Shown here: positions 24,686-34,107 of the stretch, in pieces | Layout of the letters: each line of letters begins with the position of its first letter | Position numbering within the stretch: the first letter of the stretch is position 1 | Assembly: GCA_020445665.1 (NCBI GenBank) | Contig: JAGRGD010000301.1 | Location: forward strand, 1 to 50,888 | DNA: 50,888 nucleotides | Direction: 5' to 3' | Source of the DNA: Rhodocyclaceae bacterium | GTDB taxonomy: Bacteria; Pseudomonadota; Gammaproteobacteria; Burkholderiales; Rhodocyclaceae | The notes under the pieces: model-generated | What the model was told of the DNA's origin: nothing | Seen by the model: the letters and a program-made list of their open reading frames with translations, nothing else | The model's database searches: none | Position numbers and translations under genes: made by a program

Positions 24686-27600
24686 ATGGGCGCGCCTTCG
24701 ATGAACATTCCTCCACCCGTTTCTGCTGCCTCGCCCCGCCATCGGGCTGGCGCCGTTGCGCTGCTCACGATGGGGGGCGCCTATTTCCTCGCGGGTACCG
24801 CGGGTTTGTTGCTGACGGTTCCCGGCGGTTTCGCCAGTCCCTTGTTCCCGGCCGCCGGGATCGCCCTGGCGCTGGCCTTGCAGCGCGGTGGCCTGGCCCT
24901 GGTGGCGATCTGGCTGGGGTCCTTTGCGATGAACGTGTTCGGGGGCTATCGCCAGGACGAACCGACCTTGTCGGCGCTCATATCGAGCGCGCTGCTGCTG
25001 GCGACCGGTGGCACCGCGCAGGCCTGGCTGGGTTCCGCGATCGTGCGCGCCTGGATGGGCGATGGCTGGCGCAGGCTCGAGCGGGAACTCGACACCCTGC
25101 GCCTGCTTGCCAGTGGTGGTGTGGTCGCCTGCCTCACGTCTGCCACCTGTGGCGTCTCCTCGCTTGTGTTGCTCGGCCAGTTGCCGGGCGAGCGCTTCCT
25201 CTTCGAGTGGTGGAACTGGTATGTCGGCGACGTGCTCGGGGTGTTGCTGCTGGCGCCACCGACGATCCTCTTTCTGGGCGGGGCCGGCAGTGACGGACGG
25301 GAACGCCTGCGTATCGCACTGCTGCCCACGCTGGTGATGATGATGCTCGCGGCAGTGGCCTTTCTGGCAGCCGCCCGCTGGGAGATCAACGTCGAGCGGG
25401 CGCGAGTGGCAACGCAGGGACAGAGCTTCCTGACCCTGCTCGGACGTCATATGGATGCCTTGCGGGACACCCTTGGCGGCGTCCGGCGGGCCATCGAACT
25501 GAACCCGGCCATCGACGAGGCCGCCTTCCGGCAGTTGGGCAAGGACATCCTGAGGACCAATCCGGACCTCCAGGCGATCAGCTTCAACCCGGTCGTGACC
25601 CGGGCCGAGCGGGCGCCCTATGAATTGGCCATGCGGCAGATCCACGGCGATGGTTTCTCGATTACCGAGCGCGGTCCGGCTGGGGCACTGGTCACCGCCG
25701 CCGATCGGCCGGACTACGTACCGGTGACCCTGATCCTGCCGCCAGCGGGCAATTCGGCGGCGATCGGCTTCGACGTCGCATCGGAACCACAGCGTCGCAA
25801 TGCGATCGATCGAGCGCGGCTGACCGACAGCCGGACGATGACCGGGCCGCTGCATCTCGTGCAGCTGCCGCCCGACGAGGTGGGGGTACTGGTGGTCGAA
25901 CCGGTCAGTGCCCCCGAAGAACCGGCACGCGTCCGCGGCTATGCCATCGGGGTTCTGCACATCGACGCCCTGGTGGCGCGACTGCGCGGTGATTTTCCGG
26001 CGGCTGAACTCAGCATCCGCATCATCGACGCTGCGGTGCCGCATCGTCCCCTGTATGACGACGCGAGTCTCGACGGTGTCGCGGACCTGGCCTGGAGTTC
26101 GACGCTCGCGGCGGCCGACCGGGACTGGATCATTTCGCTGATGCCGACCGCTCTGGGCCTCCAGCAACTGCGACCGTGGGGCAGTTGGGCGGCGGGGGCA
26201 TTCGGCATCCTTCTGATTGCGCTCCTGCAGGTGATCTGGCTGGGGGCCGCTGGCCGCGCGCGGATGATTCGTCAGCGGGTGGACGAGCAGACCGCTGAAA
26301 TCCTGGCGACAAGGGGCGAACTGGAGCGCAGCGAAGCACGCTACCGGATGCTCTTCGAGGGGGCCCGCGCGCCGATGATGCTCATCGACCCTGCCGCCGG
26401 CGGACGCATCGTGGATGTCAATCAGGCGGCCTGCAGTTTCTACGGCTACCCGGGGGATGCGCTGCGATTGATGTCGATCGGCGATATCGAGGTGCGCGAC
26501 GACCGCAACCTGGCCCGGGCGATCGGACAGTTGCACCGGATGCCGGGAGAGCGCTTCTGGATGTGCCATCGGCTGGCCGACGGCGAACTGCGCGACGTGG
26601 AGGTCACGACAGGTCCGCTCACCATCGACAGCCGCACGCTCCAGCTCTCGATCATCACCGATATCACGGCACGCCGCCGCCTCGAGGAGGCAACGCGGCG
26701 CCAGGTGGCCGGCCTGACGGTCCTGAACTCCCTCGATGAACTGGGCGGGCGGACCCTGAACGAGCGTCTTGAACTGGCGCTGGGCGCGGCAGCCGTCTGG
26801 TTGCGCATGCCGCTGGGCGTGCTGCGGCATCTGCGCCGCGATGGCGAAGAGCGGGATGTCGTCCGGTTTTCCCGCGGCGGCAGCGTTCCCCCGAATCCTG
26901 CCGTCGACGTCGATGCGCTCATCGCGGCGCTCGACGGCATCCGGGATGGCCTGGCGATCCGGGATGCCGGGGCGGACCCGGAGTCCCATGCGGCGATCCG
27001 CGAAAGCGGCGTCCGCGCCTTCGTCTGTGCGCCCGTCTGGGCTTCCGGCAAGCGCGCCGGCCTGCTGGCCTTCGCCAGCGAGCGGGAGCACGCGCGCGCC
27101 TTCGACGGCCATGACCGGGAGTTCGTCCATTTTCTGGCGCGCTGGTGCGGTCACCAGATCGAGCGGGAACGGTCCCGCAAGGAACTGACCCAGCAGGGTG
27201 AGTTGCTGCGCGGCGCCCTGGATGCCCTTGACGAAGCCTTCGCGATCTTCGATCGGGAGGACCGCCTCGTCTTCTTCAACGACAAGCTGCACGTGGTGTA
27301 CCCGCGCATGAAGCCGGTGCTGTGCCTGGGTGCCCGTTTCGAGGACATTGTCCGCTACGGTGCGGAACAGGGCCAGTTCAGCGACGCAGTCGGCCGTGAA
27401 GATGCCTGGGTGGCGGAACGCATGGCCGCCCATCGCCAGGCGAGTTCGGTGCTCCTCCAGCCCCTTGAGGGCGGCCGCTGGGTGCAGATTCGGGAGCAGC
27501 ACTCGGCTGGCGGATTCTCGGTCGGGTTCCGTATCGACGTGACGGAGCTGATCCGCGCCCAGCATGACGCAGAGACGGCCAATCTGGCCAAGAGTCGCTT

Positions 27601-28756
27601 CCTCGCCACGATGTCCCACGAGATCCGGACGCCGATGAACGGCATCCTCGGGATGGCCGACATGCTGATGGACACCGGCCTCGACGACGTCGAGCGACGG
27701 GAATATGCCGAAATGATTGCCTCCTCCGGGCGGACCCTGATGGGTTTGCTCAACGACGTACTGGATCTCTCGAAGGTCGAGGCCGGGCGCATGCAGGTCG
27801 TGTCCGAACCATTCCTGCCGGCCCAGCTGACGGAAGAGGTCAGCGGGCTTTTCCGTGGCCTGGCGGAGAAGAAGGGATTGACGCTCGAACCCGTCTGGCG
27901 GGGCGATGCCCTGTGCGAACTGGTCGGCGACCCCGGACGCATCCGCCAGATGCTCGGCAATCTAGTGAGCAATGCCGTCAAGTTCACCGACCAGGGCGGC
28001 ATTCGCGTCGTGGGCCGGCTCGAGCGCGTCGGACACGATGCGTCCCTGCTGCGCTTTGATGTGACCGATACCGGTGTGGGCGTCGACGAGGCGCAGCGGA
28101 GCCTGCTGTTCCAGCCCTTCTCGCAACTGGATGACAGCTACACGCGCCGGCACAGCGGCAGCGGCCTCGGTCTGTCGATCGTGGCGCGCCTGGCCGAACT
28201 GCTGGGGGGCCGGGCGGGATTCGAACCGGCTCGGGGGAGCGGCTCGACCTTCTGGTTTGCCGTCCGCGTCGAGCTGGCCGACTCGCCGGCCGTGCCGCCA
28301 AGCGACCCGGCGCCGGAGGCGGTCTCGCCCGGGTCGCCGGCACCCGCGCCGCTCACCCAGGCTGGCGCGGCGGCGCCGCTGGTGCTGGTCGTCGAGGACC
28401 ACGACGTCAACGCCAAGGTCACCGCCAGCGTGTTGCAGGGGCAGGGCTTCGCCGTGGAAATCGTATGCAATGGCGAAGAGGCAGTTGCCTGCGTGCCTCA
28501 CCTGAAACCAGCGCTGATCCTGATGGATTGCCACATGCCGGTCATGGACGGTTACGAGGCGACGCGGCAGATCCGTCGCGGCGAGGCCGAGTCCGGCCGG
28601 CGACGGGTGCCGATCCTGGCCCTCACCGCGGCGGCGTTCAGTGAAGACCGGGAGCGCTGTCTCGCTGCGGGCATGGACGACCACCTGGCCAAACCGGTGG
28701 CGCGGGACCGCCTGATCGCCATGGTCCAGCACTGGCTTGCGACGGCCGACGCCTGA
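24686..28756 (+). CDS. MASE1-CHASE hybrid sensor histidine kinase
   Basis: A 1356-residue membrane sensor. Order: MASE1 with about eight helices (20-215), a periplasmic CHASE domain (about 230-480), a TM helix (AAGAFGILLIALLQVIWLG), PAS (about 545-660), a GAF-like domain (about 675-830), PAS (about 840-950), H-box ATMSHEIRTPMNG with His978, ATPase domain (NLVSNAVKFTD, GSGLGLSIV), a Pro/Ala-rich linker and a receiver with D1281 in LMDCHMPVMDG. No separate response regulator is next to it. MASE1 and CHASE are unusual together with this many cytoplasmic sensors. A second ATG at 24701 is an alternative start. A similar input module occurs in the gene at 29734-33156. Confidence 0.9.
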   Translation: MGAPSMNIPPPVSAASPRHRAGAVALLTMGGAYFLAGTAGLLLTVPGGFASPLFPAAGIALALALQRGGLALVAIWLGSFAMNVFGGYRQDEPTLSALISSALLLATGGTAQAWLGSAIVRAWMGDGWRRLERELDTLRLLASGGVVACLTSATCGVSSLVLLGQLPGERFLFEWWNWYVGDVLGVLLLAPPTILFLGGAGSDGRERLRIALLPTLVMMMLAAVAFLAAARWEINVERARVATQGQSFLTLLGRHMDALRDTLGGVRRAIELNPAIDEAAFRQLGKDILRTNPDLQAISFNPVVTRAERAPYELAMRQIHGDGFSITERGPAGALVTAADRPDYVPVTLILPPAGNSAAIGFDVASEPQRRNAIDRARLTDSRTMTGPLHLVQLPPDEVGVLVVEPVSAPEEPARVRGYAIGVLHIDALVARLRGDFPAAELSIRIIDAAVPHRPLYDDASLDGVADLAWSSTLAAADRDWIISLMPTALGLQQLRPWGSWAAGAFGILLIALLQVIWLGAAGRARMIRQRVDEQTAEILATRGELERSEARYRMLFEGARAPMMLIDPAAGGRIVDVNQAACSFYGYPGDALRLMSIGDIEVRDDRNLARAIGQLHRMPGERFWMCHRLADGELRDVEVTTGPLTIDSRTLQLSIITDITARRRLEEATRRQVAGLTVLNSLDELGGRTLNERLELALGAAAVWLRMPLGVLRHLRRDGEERDVVRFSRGGSVPPNPAVDVDALIAALDGIRDGLAIRDAGADPESHAAIRESGVRAFVCAPVWASGKRAGLLAFASEREHARAFDGHDREFVHFLARWCGHQIERERSRKELTQQGELLRGALDALDEAFAIFDREDRLVFFNDKLHVVYPRMKPVLCLGARFEDIVRYGAEQGQFSDAVGREDAWVAERMAAHRQASSVLLQPLEGGRWVQIREQHSAGGFSVGFRIDVTELIRAQHDAETANLAKSRFLATMSHEIRTPMNGILGMADMLMDTGLDDVERREYAEMIASSGRTLMGLLNDVLDLSKVEAGRMQVVSEPFLPAQLTEEVSGLFRGLAEKKGLTLEPVWRGDALCELVGDPGRIRQMLGNLVSNAVKFTDQGGIRVVGRLERVGHDASLLRFDVTDTGVGVDEAQRSLLFQPFSQLDDSYTRRHSGSGLGLSIVARLAELLGGRAGFEPARGSGSTFWFAVRVELADSPAVPPSDPAPEAVSPGSPAPAPLTQAGAAAPLVLVVEDHDVNAKVTASVLQGQGFAVEIVCNGEEAVACVPHLKPALILMDCHMPVMDGYEATRQIRRGEAESGRRRVPILALTAAAFSEDRERCLAAGMDDHLAKPVARDRLIAMVQHWLATADA

Positions 28757-28778
28757 GCCGGACTGCGGATCTCCGAGA

Positions 28779-28807
28779 TTGGCAGTGTCCGTCTGTCCCG
28801 CTATAGT
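28779..28807 (+). promoter_or_regulatory. Sigma-70 promoter of phaB
   Basis: TTGGCA (28779-28784) and TATAGT (28802-28807) are 17 bases apart, each with five of six consensus positions. The start would be near 28814, giving a leader of about 95 bases before the phaB ATG. Confidence 0.75.
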
Positions 28808-28908
28808 GGCTGCGGGAATGGAGCCGGTGATGACGGCGTCGATCCGGGAGAGTATCGCGTGCCGGCCGGAGGCTCCTCTCGTCCAGACACAATCATAGAG
28901 GGAGAATC

Positions 28909-29649
28909 ATGAGCAACAAGATTGCCTACGTCACGGGCGGTATGGGCGGCATCGGCACGGCCATCTGCCAGCGCCTCGCCAAGAGTGGCTTCACGGTCGT
29001 GGCGGGCTGCGGTCCCAACTCCGCACGCAAGGACACCTGGCTCGCGGCGCAGAAGGAACTGGGCTTCGACTTCGTCGCGTCCGAAGGGAACGTCTCCGAC
29101 TGGGAGAGCACCAAGGCGGCCTTCGACAAGGTCAAGGCCGAGGTCGGCGAGATCGACGTGCTGGTGAACAACGCCGGCATCACCAAGGACGGCCAGTTCC
29201 GCAAGATGTCTCCGGAAAACTGGCATGCCGTCATCGACACCAACCTGAACTCGCTGTTCTACGTGACCAAGCAGGTCATCGATGGCATGTGCGACCGGGG
29301 CTTCGGCCGCATCATCAACATCTCGTCGATGAACGGGCAGAAGGGGCAGTTCGGCCAGACCAACTATTCCACCGCCAAAGCCGGCATGCACGGCTTCACG
29401 ATGTCCCTGGCGCAGGAAGTCGCCGGCAAGGGCGTCACGGTCAATACCGTGTCGCCGGGTTACATCGGTACCGACATGGTGCGCGCGATTCGCGAGGACG
29501 TGCTGGCCAAGATCGTCGGCACGATCCCGGTCAAGCGGCTGGGCGAGCCGGAGGAGATTGCCTCGATGGTGGCGTGGCTCGCATCGGACGAGGCCGGCTT
29601 CGCGACCGGCGCCGACTTCTCCCTGAACGGCGGCAACCACATGGGCTGA
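28909..29649 (+). CDS. phaB: Acetoacetyl-CoA reductase
   Basis: NADPH-dependent reduction of acetoacetyl-CoA to (R)-3-hydroxybutyryl-CoA, the second step of PHB synthesis. The 246-residue SDR has the cofactor motif TGGMGGIG (9-16), the NNAG motif, catalytic Ser in NISSMNGQKGQFGQ, Y-STAK with the Tyr/Lys pair, and the PhaB segment SPGYIGTDMV. AGAGGGAGA precedes the ATG. It stands alone, without phaA or phaC, between two large sensor genes, with its own promoter and terminator. Confidence 0.95.
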   Translation: MSNKIAYVTGGMGGIGTAICQRLAKSGFTVVAGCGPNSARKDTWLAAQKELGFDFVASEGNVSDWESTKAAFDKVKAEVGEIDVLVNNAGITKDGQFRKMSPENWHAVIDTNLNSLFYVTKQVIDGMCDRGFGRIINISSMNGQKGQFGQTNYSTAKAGMHGFTMSLAQEVAGKGVTVNTVSPGYIGTDMVRAIREDVLAKIVGTIPVKRLGEPEEIASMVAWLASDEAGFATGADFSLNGGNHMG

Positions 29650-29673
29650 GCGTTCCCGCGAACGCTGCCCAGC

Positions 29674-29705
29674 ACGGGCCGGCTGATGCCGGCCCGTTTT
29701 CTTTT
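29674..29705 (+). terminator. Terminator after phaB
   Basis: A 10-base perfect stem ACGGGCCGGC / GCCGGCCCGT with a TGAT loop, followed by TTTCTTTT. A second small hairpin (GCGTTC/GAACGC, 29650-29665) precedes it. Confidence 0.9.
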
Positions 29706-29733
29706 GGATCCTGCGGGCTCATGCCGCTCTCGC

Positions 29734-32700
29734 TCAGGAGGCGATGAGGCGGCTGTCGATCGGTCCCGGCCCTGCGATCGCGCGGCCCTGGAACCAGGTG
29801 ATGCCGAGTTCCCGCAGGCAATCGATGGCTGCTGCCTCCTCGACGCGCGCAGCGATCGGCTGGATGTCGAGGCCCCGGCACAGGGCGACGGCGGCGGTCA
29901 CGATGGCCCTCGCGGCCCTGTCCTCGTGAACCCGGTTGCAGACCCCTCCGGTGATCTTCAGGTGCCGGATCGGCAAGTCACCGAGGCTGCCCAGCGCGCT
30001 CGGCCCCCCCGCGAAATCGTCCAGGGTGAATGCCACGCCGGCGGGCGCCAGGCGCCGGAACAGCTCCGTGACGGCCGAAAGGTTCCTGACCGCGATCGCT
30101 TCGGCAACTTCCAGGCTCAGGCAATCCGGGGCAAGCGCCTCCTCGCTGATAAGGCGCAACAACTCGTCTGGCAGATGCTGGTCGCCGAGCGCCGCCGCCG
30201 ACAGGTTGATCGAGATACGTACGCCGGGGTCGCCGGCCTGCAGCGACGCCCGCTGGGCGAGCCCATGGCGGATCACCCAATGGTCGATGCCTCCCATCAG
30301 CCGATAGCGCTCGGCCGCCGGCAGGAAGCTCGCCGGCAGCAGCAACTGCCCGGAGCGGTTGCGCAGGCGAACGAGCAGTTCCTGCATGCGGACGCGGCGG
30401 CCCGCGGCGAGATCGACCACCGGCTGGGCATGCAGACACAGGCGACCGTCTGAGATCGCTTCCCGGATATCCGCAGTGCGAAGCACTTCGCGGCCACTTT
30501 CCCCGCCAGGTTCAAGGGCTTCCCCCTCGAACACATGGACGCGTCCGCGCCCCCGGTCCTTGGCGGTGTAGCAGGCGGCATCGGCTTGCGCTACCCATTG
30601 CTCGACGCTGCGCTGGTTCTCGAGCGGTACCACGCCAATGCTGGCGCCGACGGTGTAGGTCTGCGCCTCCCAGGTGAATTGCAGGCCGGCGACCGCAGCC
30701 ACCATGGTCCGGCAGATCTCGAGGGCCTTGACGAGGGGGCAGTTCGCGAGCACCAGCGCGAATTCGTCACCGCCGATACGGGCCAGGGTGTCCCGCTCGC
30801 GCACGTGGCGCGACAGCATCCGGGTGATCTGGCGCAGCAACTCGTCGCCTGCACGATGGCCGGCACTGTCGTTGACCGCCTTGAAGCGGTCCAGATCGAT
30901 GAAGCACAGCACGGTCTCGCCGCCACTGTGGCGCTGGGTGTCGAAGGCACGTTCGAGACGGCTCTCGAACTCGCGGCGGTTGACAAGGCCGGTCAGGGCG
31001 TCGTGGGTGGCGAGGTAGAGGGCTTCGCGGGAGAGGCGGCGGTGGTCGGTGACATCGTTGAACACCATCACCGCGCCAATCAGGACGTCGGCTGGTCCGA
31101 TGATCGGAGAGGCGGAGTCCTGGATCGCGTAGCTGCGTCCGTCGCGGGCGATCAGCAGCGTATCGGCCTCGAGATGGATCGTCTCGCGACGGGCGAGGCA
31201 GGCGGTCAGCGGATCGCCGAGGGGTTCGCGCGTGTCCTCGTGGACAAGCACGATCACCTCGGCTGCCGGGCGGCCAGCGGCATCGTCGCTACGCCAGCCG
31301 AGGATACGCTCGGCGACGGGATTCAGATAGCGGATGTGGCCCGCCACGTCGGTCGTGACGACCCCTTCGCCAATGGAGTGGAGGGTCACCTCGGCACGTT
31401 CCTTTTCCTCGATCAGTGCGCTTTCCGCCTCTTCCCGCTGGCGGGCCTCTCGCTGCAGCGCCCCGTTGATGCGGGCCAGTTCCTCGGCCCGCGTTGCGTC
31501 CGCAATCGCCCGGCCGCTGGAGATCAGCAGGGTCAGGCCGAGCAGACCGCAGAACAGGATGCCGCTCGACAGGATCGCCCACGCGCTCCAGGAGCGCTGG
31601 CTGGCGATGTAGCCGTCCTCGGCTTCGAGGCGCAGGCACCATTGCCTGTCCGCCACGCGCATGCAGTGTTCTGCGCGGGGCTGCCCCAGGCCGGGCCCGG
31701 CCGTGCCAAGGGGGAGCAGATCATGGGAGCCGTCGCCGTGGAGCCGGAAGCTCAGCAGGGGGCGGGGAGGCGCCTCGGCGGCCCGGGACTCGAGGGCCCC
31801 GACTGCAAAGCGCAGCCTTTCGCCCTGCAGGGCTCTGGCGATCAGGTCTCCGAGCCGGAAGACCCCCACCGTGACACCGGCAATCTCGGTTGCGGCGGGA
31901 TCGTCGAAAACCGGCAACATCAGCAGCACCCCCGGCTGGTCACCGGTCTCCTGCACCAGCCGGAAGCCGTCCGACACGGTGGCGCGACCGGTGCGACGCA
32001 GTGTTTCGACGGTCGCTCGCCGCTTGGGATGGGACAGCAGGTCGATGCCCAGCGCCGCCGCGTTGCGTCCCAGGGGCTCGATGTGGAGCACGGCCAGATG
32101 GTCCTCACTCCGCACAGCCGGGGTCCAGTGGCGAACAGTGTCCCAGGTCAGTATCCGGTAGCCGGGGTGGCCCAGCGCGCGCGCACGGGATTCGAACCGT
32201 TCTCGTTCGGCGGCCCTGACCAGGGGATTCCAGGACAGGGCGTGGAGTCCGGGCAGACGTTCGAGCAGCGGGCTGACGAAGGTTGCGAACTGGGCTCGGG
32301 TCACGCGCTCCTGGCCGGCGATGAAGCTGCGGGTGGCGGCGACGGCGTCCTCGTTGCGGCGGAACTGGGTTTCCAGTGCCTGGGCCAGTTCCGCGACCTG
32401 CCGATCGAAGCCGTCTGCGATGCGTTGTTGTTCCTGTTGTGCGGCCACCAGGAACACCGCGACGACGGCGGCCGAGGCGAGCAGTAGCGGGACGGCCACC
32501 GTGAGGCGCCGGCGCGACCAGGCCGGGCTGCCCCCCTGGGAAAGGACCAGGAACAGGGGCGTGAAGAGCAGGACGCCGAGGATGTCGCCCACCAGCCAGG
32601 TGAGGAAGGAGAAGGGCGCATCCGCGATCCCGACCAGCCCGGTCGCAAGCAGGGTCGAGACGCCCCAGGCGGCGCTCAGGAGGCAGGCGACGGGCCCGCC

Positions 32701-33156
32701 GAGGACGATGATGCGCAGGCTGGTCCGCGCCTGTCTCAGCTCCGGGTCCCGGTGGAAGGCCTTTCGGCACAGGTGCGCGCCGACAAGGGCATGCAGGGTG
32801 GCGCCGAAGCCGATGCTGGCGGCGTTGAGCCACGGGGTGGGGTCGTCGAGGGGCGCGCCGAATTCGACCGCGACCCGCAGGTTCAGCAGCAGCGCACCGA
32901 GCCATACGGCAAACGCCCTGTTGCCACCCCACAGCAGCAGCGCGCCGAGGGAGATGCCGGCGGACGGCCAGACGGCCGTGGCGTAGCCGGGCAGGGCGAG
33001 TTCGCGGCTGAGCAGGCCCAAGAGGGGATAGGCGAGGACGATGAACAGTCCCTGCCACAGCCACGAAGGCACCCTCCTCCCCGGGGCCGGAGCCTGCGAG
33101 GCGGGGGCATGACGTGTCGCCAGTACCGGTGCGCCGGTACCGTCCTTGCCATTCAC
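29734..33156 (-). CDS. MASE1-CHASE-PAS-GGDEF-EAL protein with degenerate EAL
   Basis: A 1140-residue membrane protein. Order: MASE1 (about 30-225), CHASE (about 240-500), TM helix, PAS (about 575-690), GGDEF (ARIGGDEFALVL near 793, intact) and an EAL-like domain. In the EAL domain the signature reads MQELLVRL, DDFGTGYSS has become DDFAGGPSA, the acidic residue after LKI is Thr, and the later AEGVE is AARVE. Diguanylate cyclase activity is likely, while hydrolysis is doubtful. The GTG at 33156 has AGGAG 6 bases upstream. The first two domains resemble those of the kinase at 24686-28756, so one kind of input feeds two outputs. Confidence 0.88.
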   Translation of the reverse strand: MNGKDGTGAPVLATRHAPASQAPAPGRRVPSWLWQGLFIVLAYPLLGLLSRELALPGYATAVWPSAGISLGALLLWGGNRAFAVWLGALLLNLRVAVEFGAPLDDPTPWLNAASIGFGATLHALVGAHLCRKAFHRDPELRQARTSLRIIVLGGPVACLLSAAWGVSTLLATGLVGIADAPFSFLTWLVGDILGVLLFTPLFLVLSQGGSPAWSRRRLTVAVPLLLASAAVVAVFLVAAQQEQQRIADGFDRQVAELAQALETQFRRNEDAVAATRSFIAGQERVTRAQFATFVSPLLERLPGLHALSWNPLVRAAERERFESRARALGHPGYRILTWDTVRHWTPAVRSEDHLAVLHIEPLGRNAAALGIDLLSHPKRRATVETLRRTGRATVSDGFRLVQETGDQPGVLLMLPVFDDPAATEIAGVTVGVFRLGDLIARALQGERLRFAVGALESRAAEAPPRPLLSFRLHGDGSHDLLPLGTAGPGLGQPRAEHCMRVADRQWCLRLEAEDGYIASQRSWSAWAILSSGILFCGLLGLTLLISSGRAIADATRAEELARINGALQREARQREEAESALIEEKERAEVTLHSIGEGVVTTDVAGHIRYLNPVAERILGWRSDDAAGRPAAEVIVLVHEDTREPLGDPLTACLARRETIHLEADTLLIARDGRSYAIQDSASPIIGPADVLIGAVMVFNDVTDHRRLSREALYLATHDALTGLVNRREFESRLERAFDTQRHSGGETVLCFIDLDRFKAVNDSAGHRAGDELLRQITRMLSRHVRERDTLARIGGDEFALVLANCPLVKALEICRTMVAAVAGLQFTWEAQTYTVGASIGVVPLENQRSVEQWVAQADAACYTAKDRGRGRVHVFEGEALEPGGESGREVLRTADIREAISDGRLCLHAQPVVDLAAGRRVRMQELLVRLRNRSGQLLLPASFLPAAERYRLMGGIDHWVIRHGLAQRASLQAGDPGVRISINLSAAALGDQHLPDELLRLISEEALAPDCLSLEVAEAIAVRNLSAVTELFRRLAPAGVAFTLDDFAGGPSALGSLGDLPIRHLKITGGVCNRVHEDRAARAIVTAAVALCRGLDIQPIAARVEEAAAIDCLRELGITWFQGRAIAGPGPIDSRLIAS

Positions 33157-33270
33157 GTCCGGCTCCTGGCGGCCGGTGGGCCGCCGGTGGGCATACGAAT
33201 CGGTGCTCGTGAGCCTGCCACGGCAGGTTCTACGGAGCCGGTGGGGGCGGACTTTAGGCGAGGCGATTCA

Positions 33271-34104
33271 TCATGCCCGGGCCAACAGGGCGTCGAGGCC
33301 CGGATACGCCGCCGGGGTGAGGGCACATTTGCGCGAAAAACGGCTCCACGACTCGCCACTGGGCAGGGTGGCGAGGAAGCCCGCGCGATCCGTGATCCAG
33401 GTGCCGCCCAGGCTGGTGACCCCCCGCGCGAACAGGGCATCGGGCAGGCAGCCGGCGCTGGGGCCGATCATCGCGAAGCGTTCGGCAGCGGCGCAGTGTC
33501 CCAGCATGGTGTCGAGGGTGTCGTTGAGGAGGATCGTCGAGGTGGACAGGATCTTGTTGCAGGCGGCGAGGCGGGACGGGTCGAGGGTGATCTCGAAGCC
33601 CTCCTGCGCGCCCGCGAGGTCGGTCCTCAGCTCGGCGACCGTCAGGCGGGCGCCGCTGGCGACGATGCGGCCGGCGATCGGCGCGAAGTAGCCGATCATG
33701 CCGACATGGTCGTCGGGGCCGGGCGCAAGACCGCCGATCGAGTCTTCGCTGTCTCCGGGCGCGAAGCCGGCCCGGTCGAACAGATGGCGGGTGATGGCAT
33801 TCGCTGCAGCGAAGCCGAGCGTCCGCTTGAGCGGTGCGGCATCGCCATAGGCGCGCGCCAGCGCCACGGCGTCACTGCCCTCGATGCCGAGGGCTGTGCG
33901 CCGTTCGATCAGCCGCGCCAGGGTGTCGTCGAGCATGACGTAGGACAGACCGAGGGAACCGTCTTCCAGCTCGAGGGCGCAGAATTCGCCCCACTTGCGC
34001 GAGCCGTCGGTCAGCGGCGGGAGGTGCAGCGCGCGGATCGGCGGCGGTGTCAGGTGCTGGGCGATGCGCTCGATCTGGGCGAGGTAGTCGTTGGCGAATC
34101 CCAT
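33271..34104 (-). CDS. DUF364/DUF4213 putative heavy-metal chelation protein
   Basis: A 277-residue cytoplasmic protein. The C-terminal half carries the DUF364 features CNKILSTSTILLNDTLD and MIGPSAGCLPDALFARG; the N-terminal half (KWGEFCALEL...) fits DUF4213. Structures of the family suggest metal or small-molecule binding, but no reaction is established. It starts 3 bases after the stop of the DUF3482 GTPase gene, so it is probably the last gene of that operon. Confidence 0.78.
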   Translation of the reverse strand: MGFANDYLAQIERIAQHLTPPPIRALHLPPLTDGSRKWGEFCALELEDGSLGLSYVMLDDTLARLIERRTALGIEGSDAVALARAYGDAAPLKRTLGFAAANAITRHLFDRAGFAPGDSEDSIGGLAPGPDDHVGMIGYFAPIAGRIVASGARLTVAELRTDLAGAQEGFEITLDPSRLAACNKILSTSTILLNDTLDTMLGHCAAAERFAMIGPSAGCLPDALFARGVTSLGGTWITDRAGFLATLPSGESWSRFSRKCALTPAAYPGLDALLARA

Positions 34105-34107
34105 GGC

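Noticed and set aside
24632-27619. A 995-codon minus-strand frame opposite the MASE1-CHASE kinase
   Set aside because: Same shadow composition with no motifs; the plus-strand protein has clear domains throughout.
28205-28235. GATTCGAACC-like sequence within the hybrid kinase gene
   Set aside because: It lies in an essential stretch of the ATPase domain coding sequence and has no tRNA fold.
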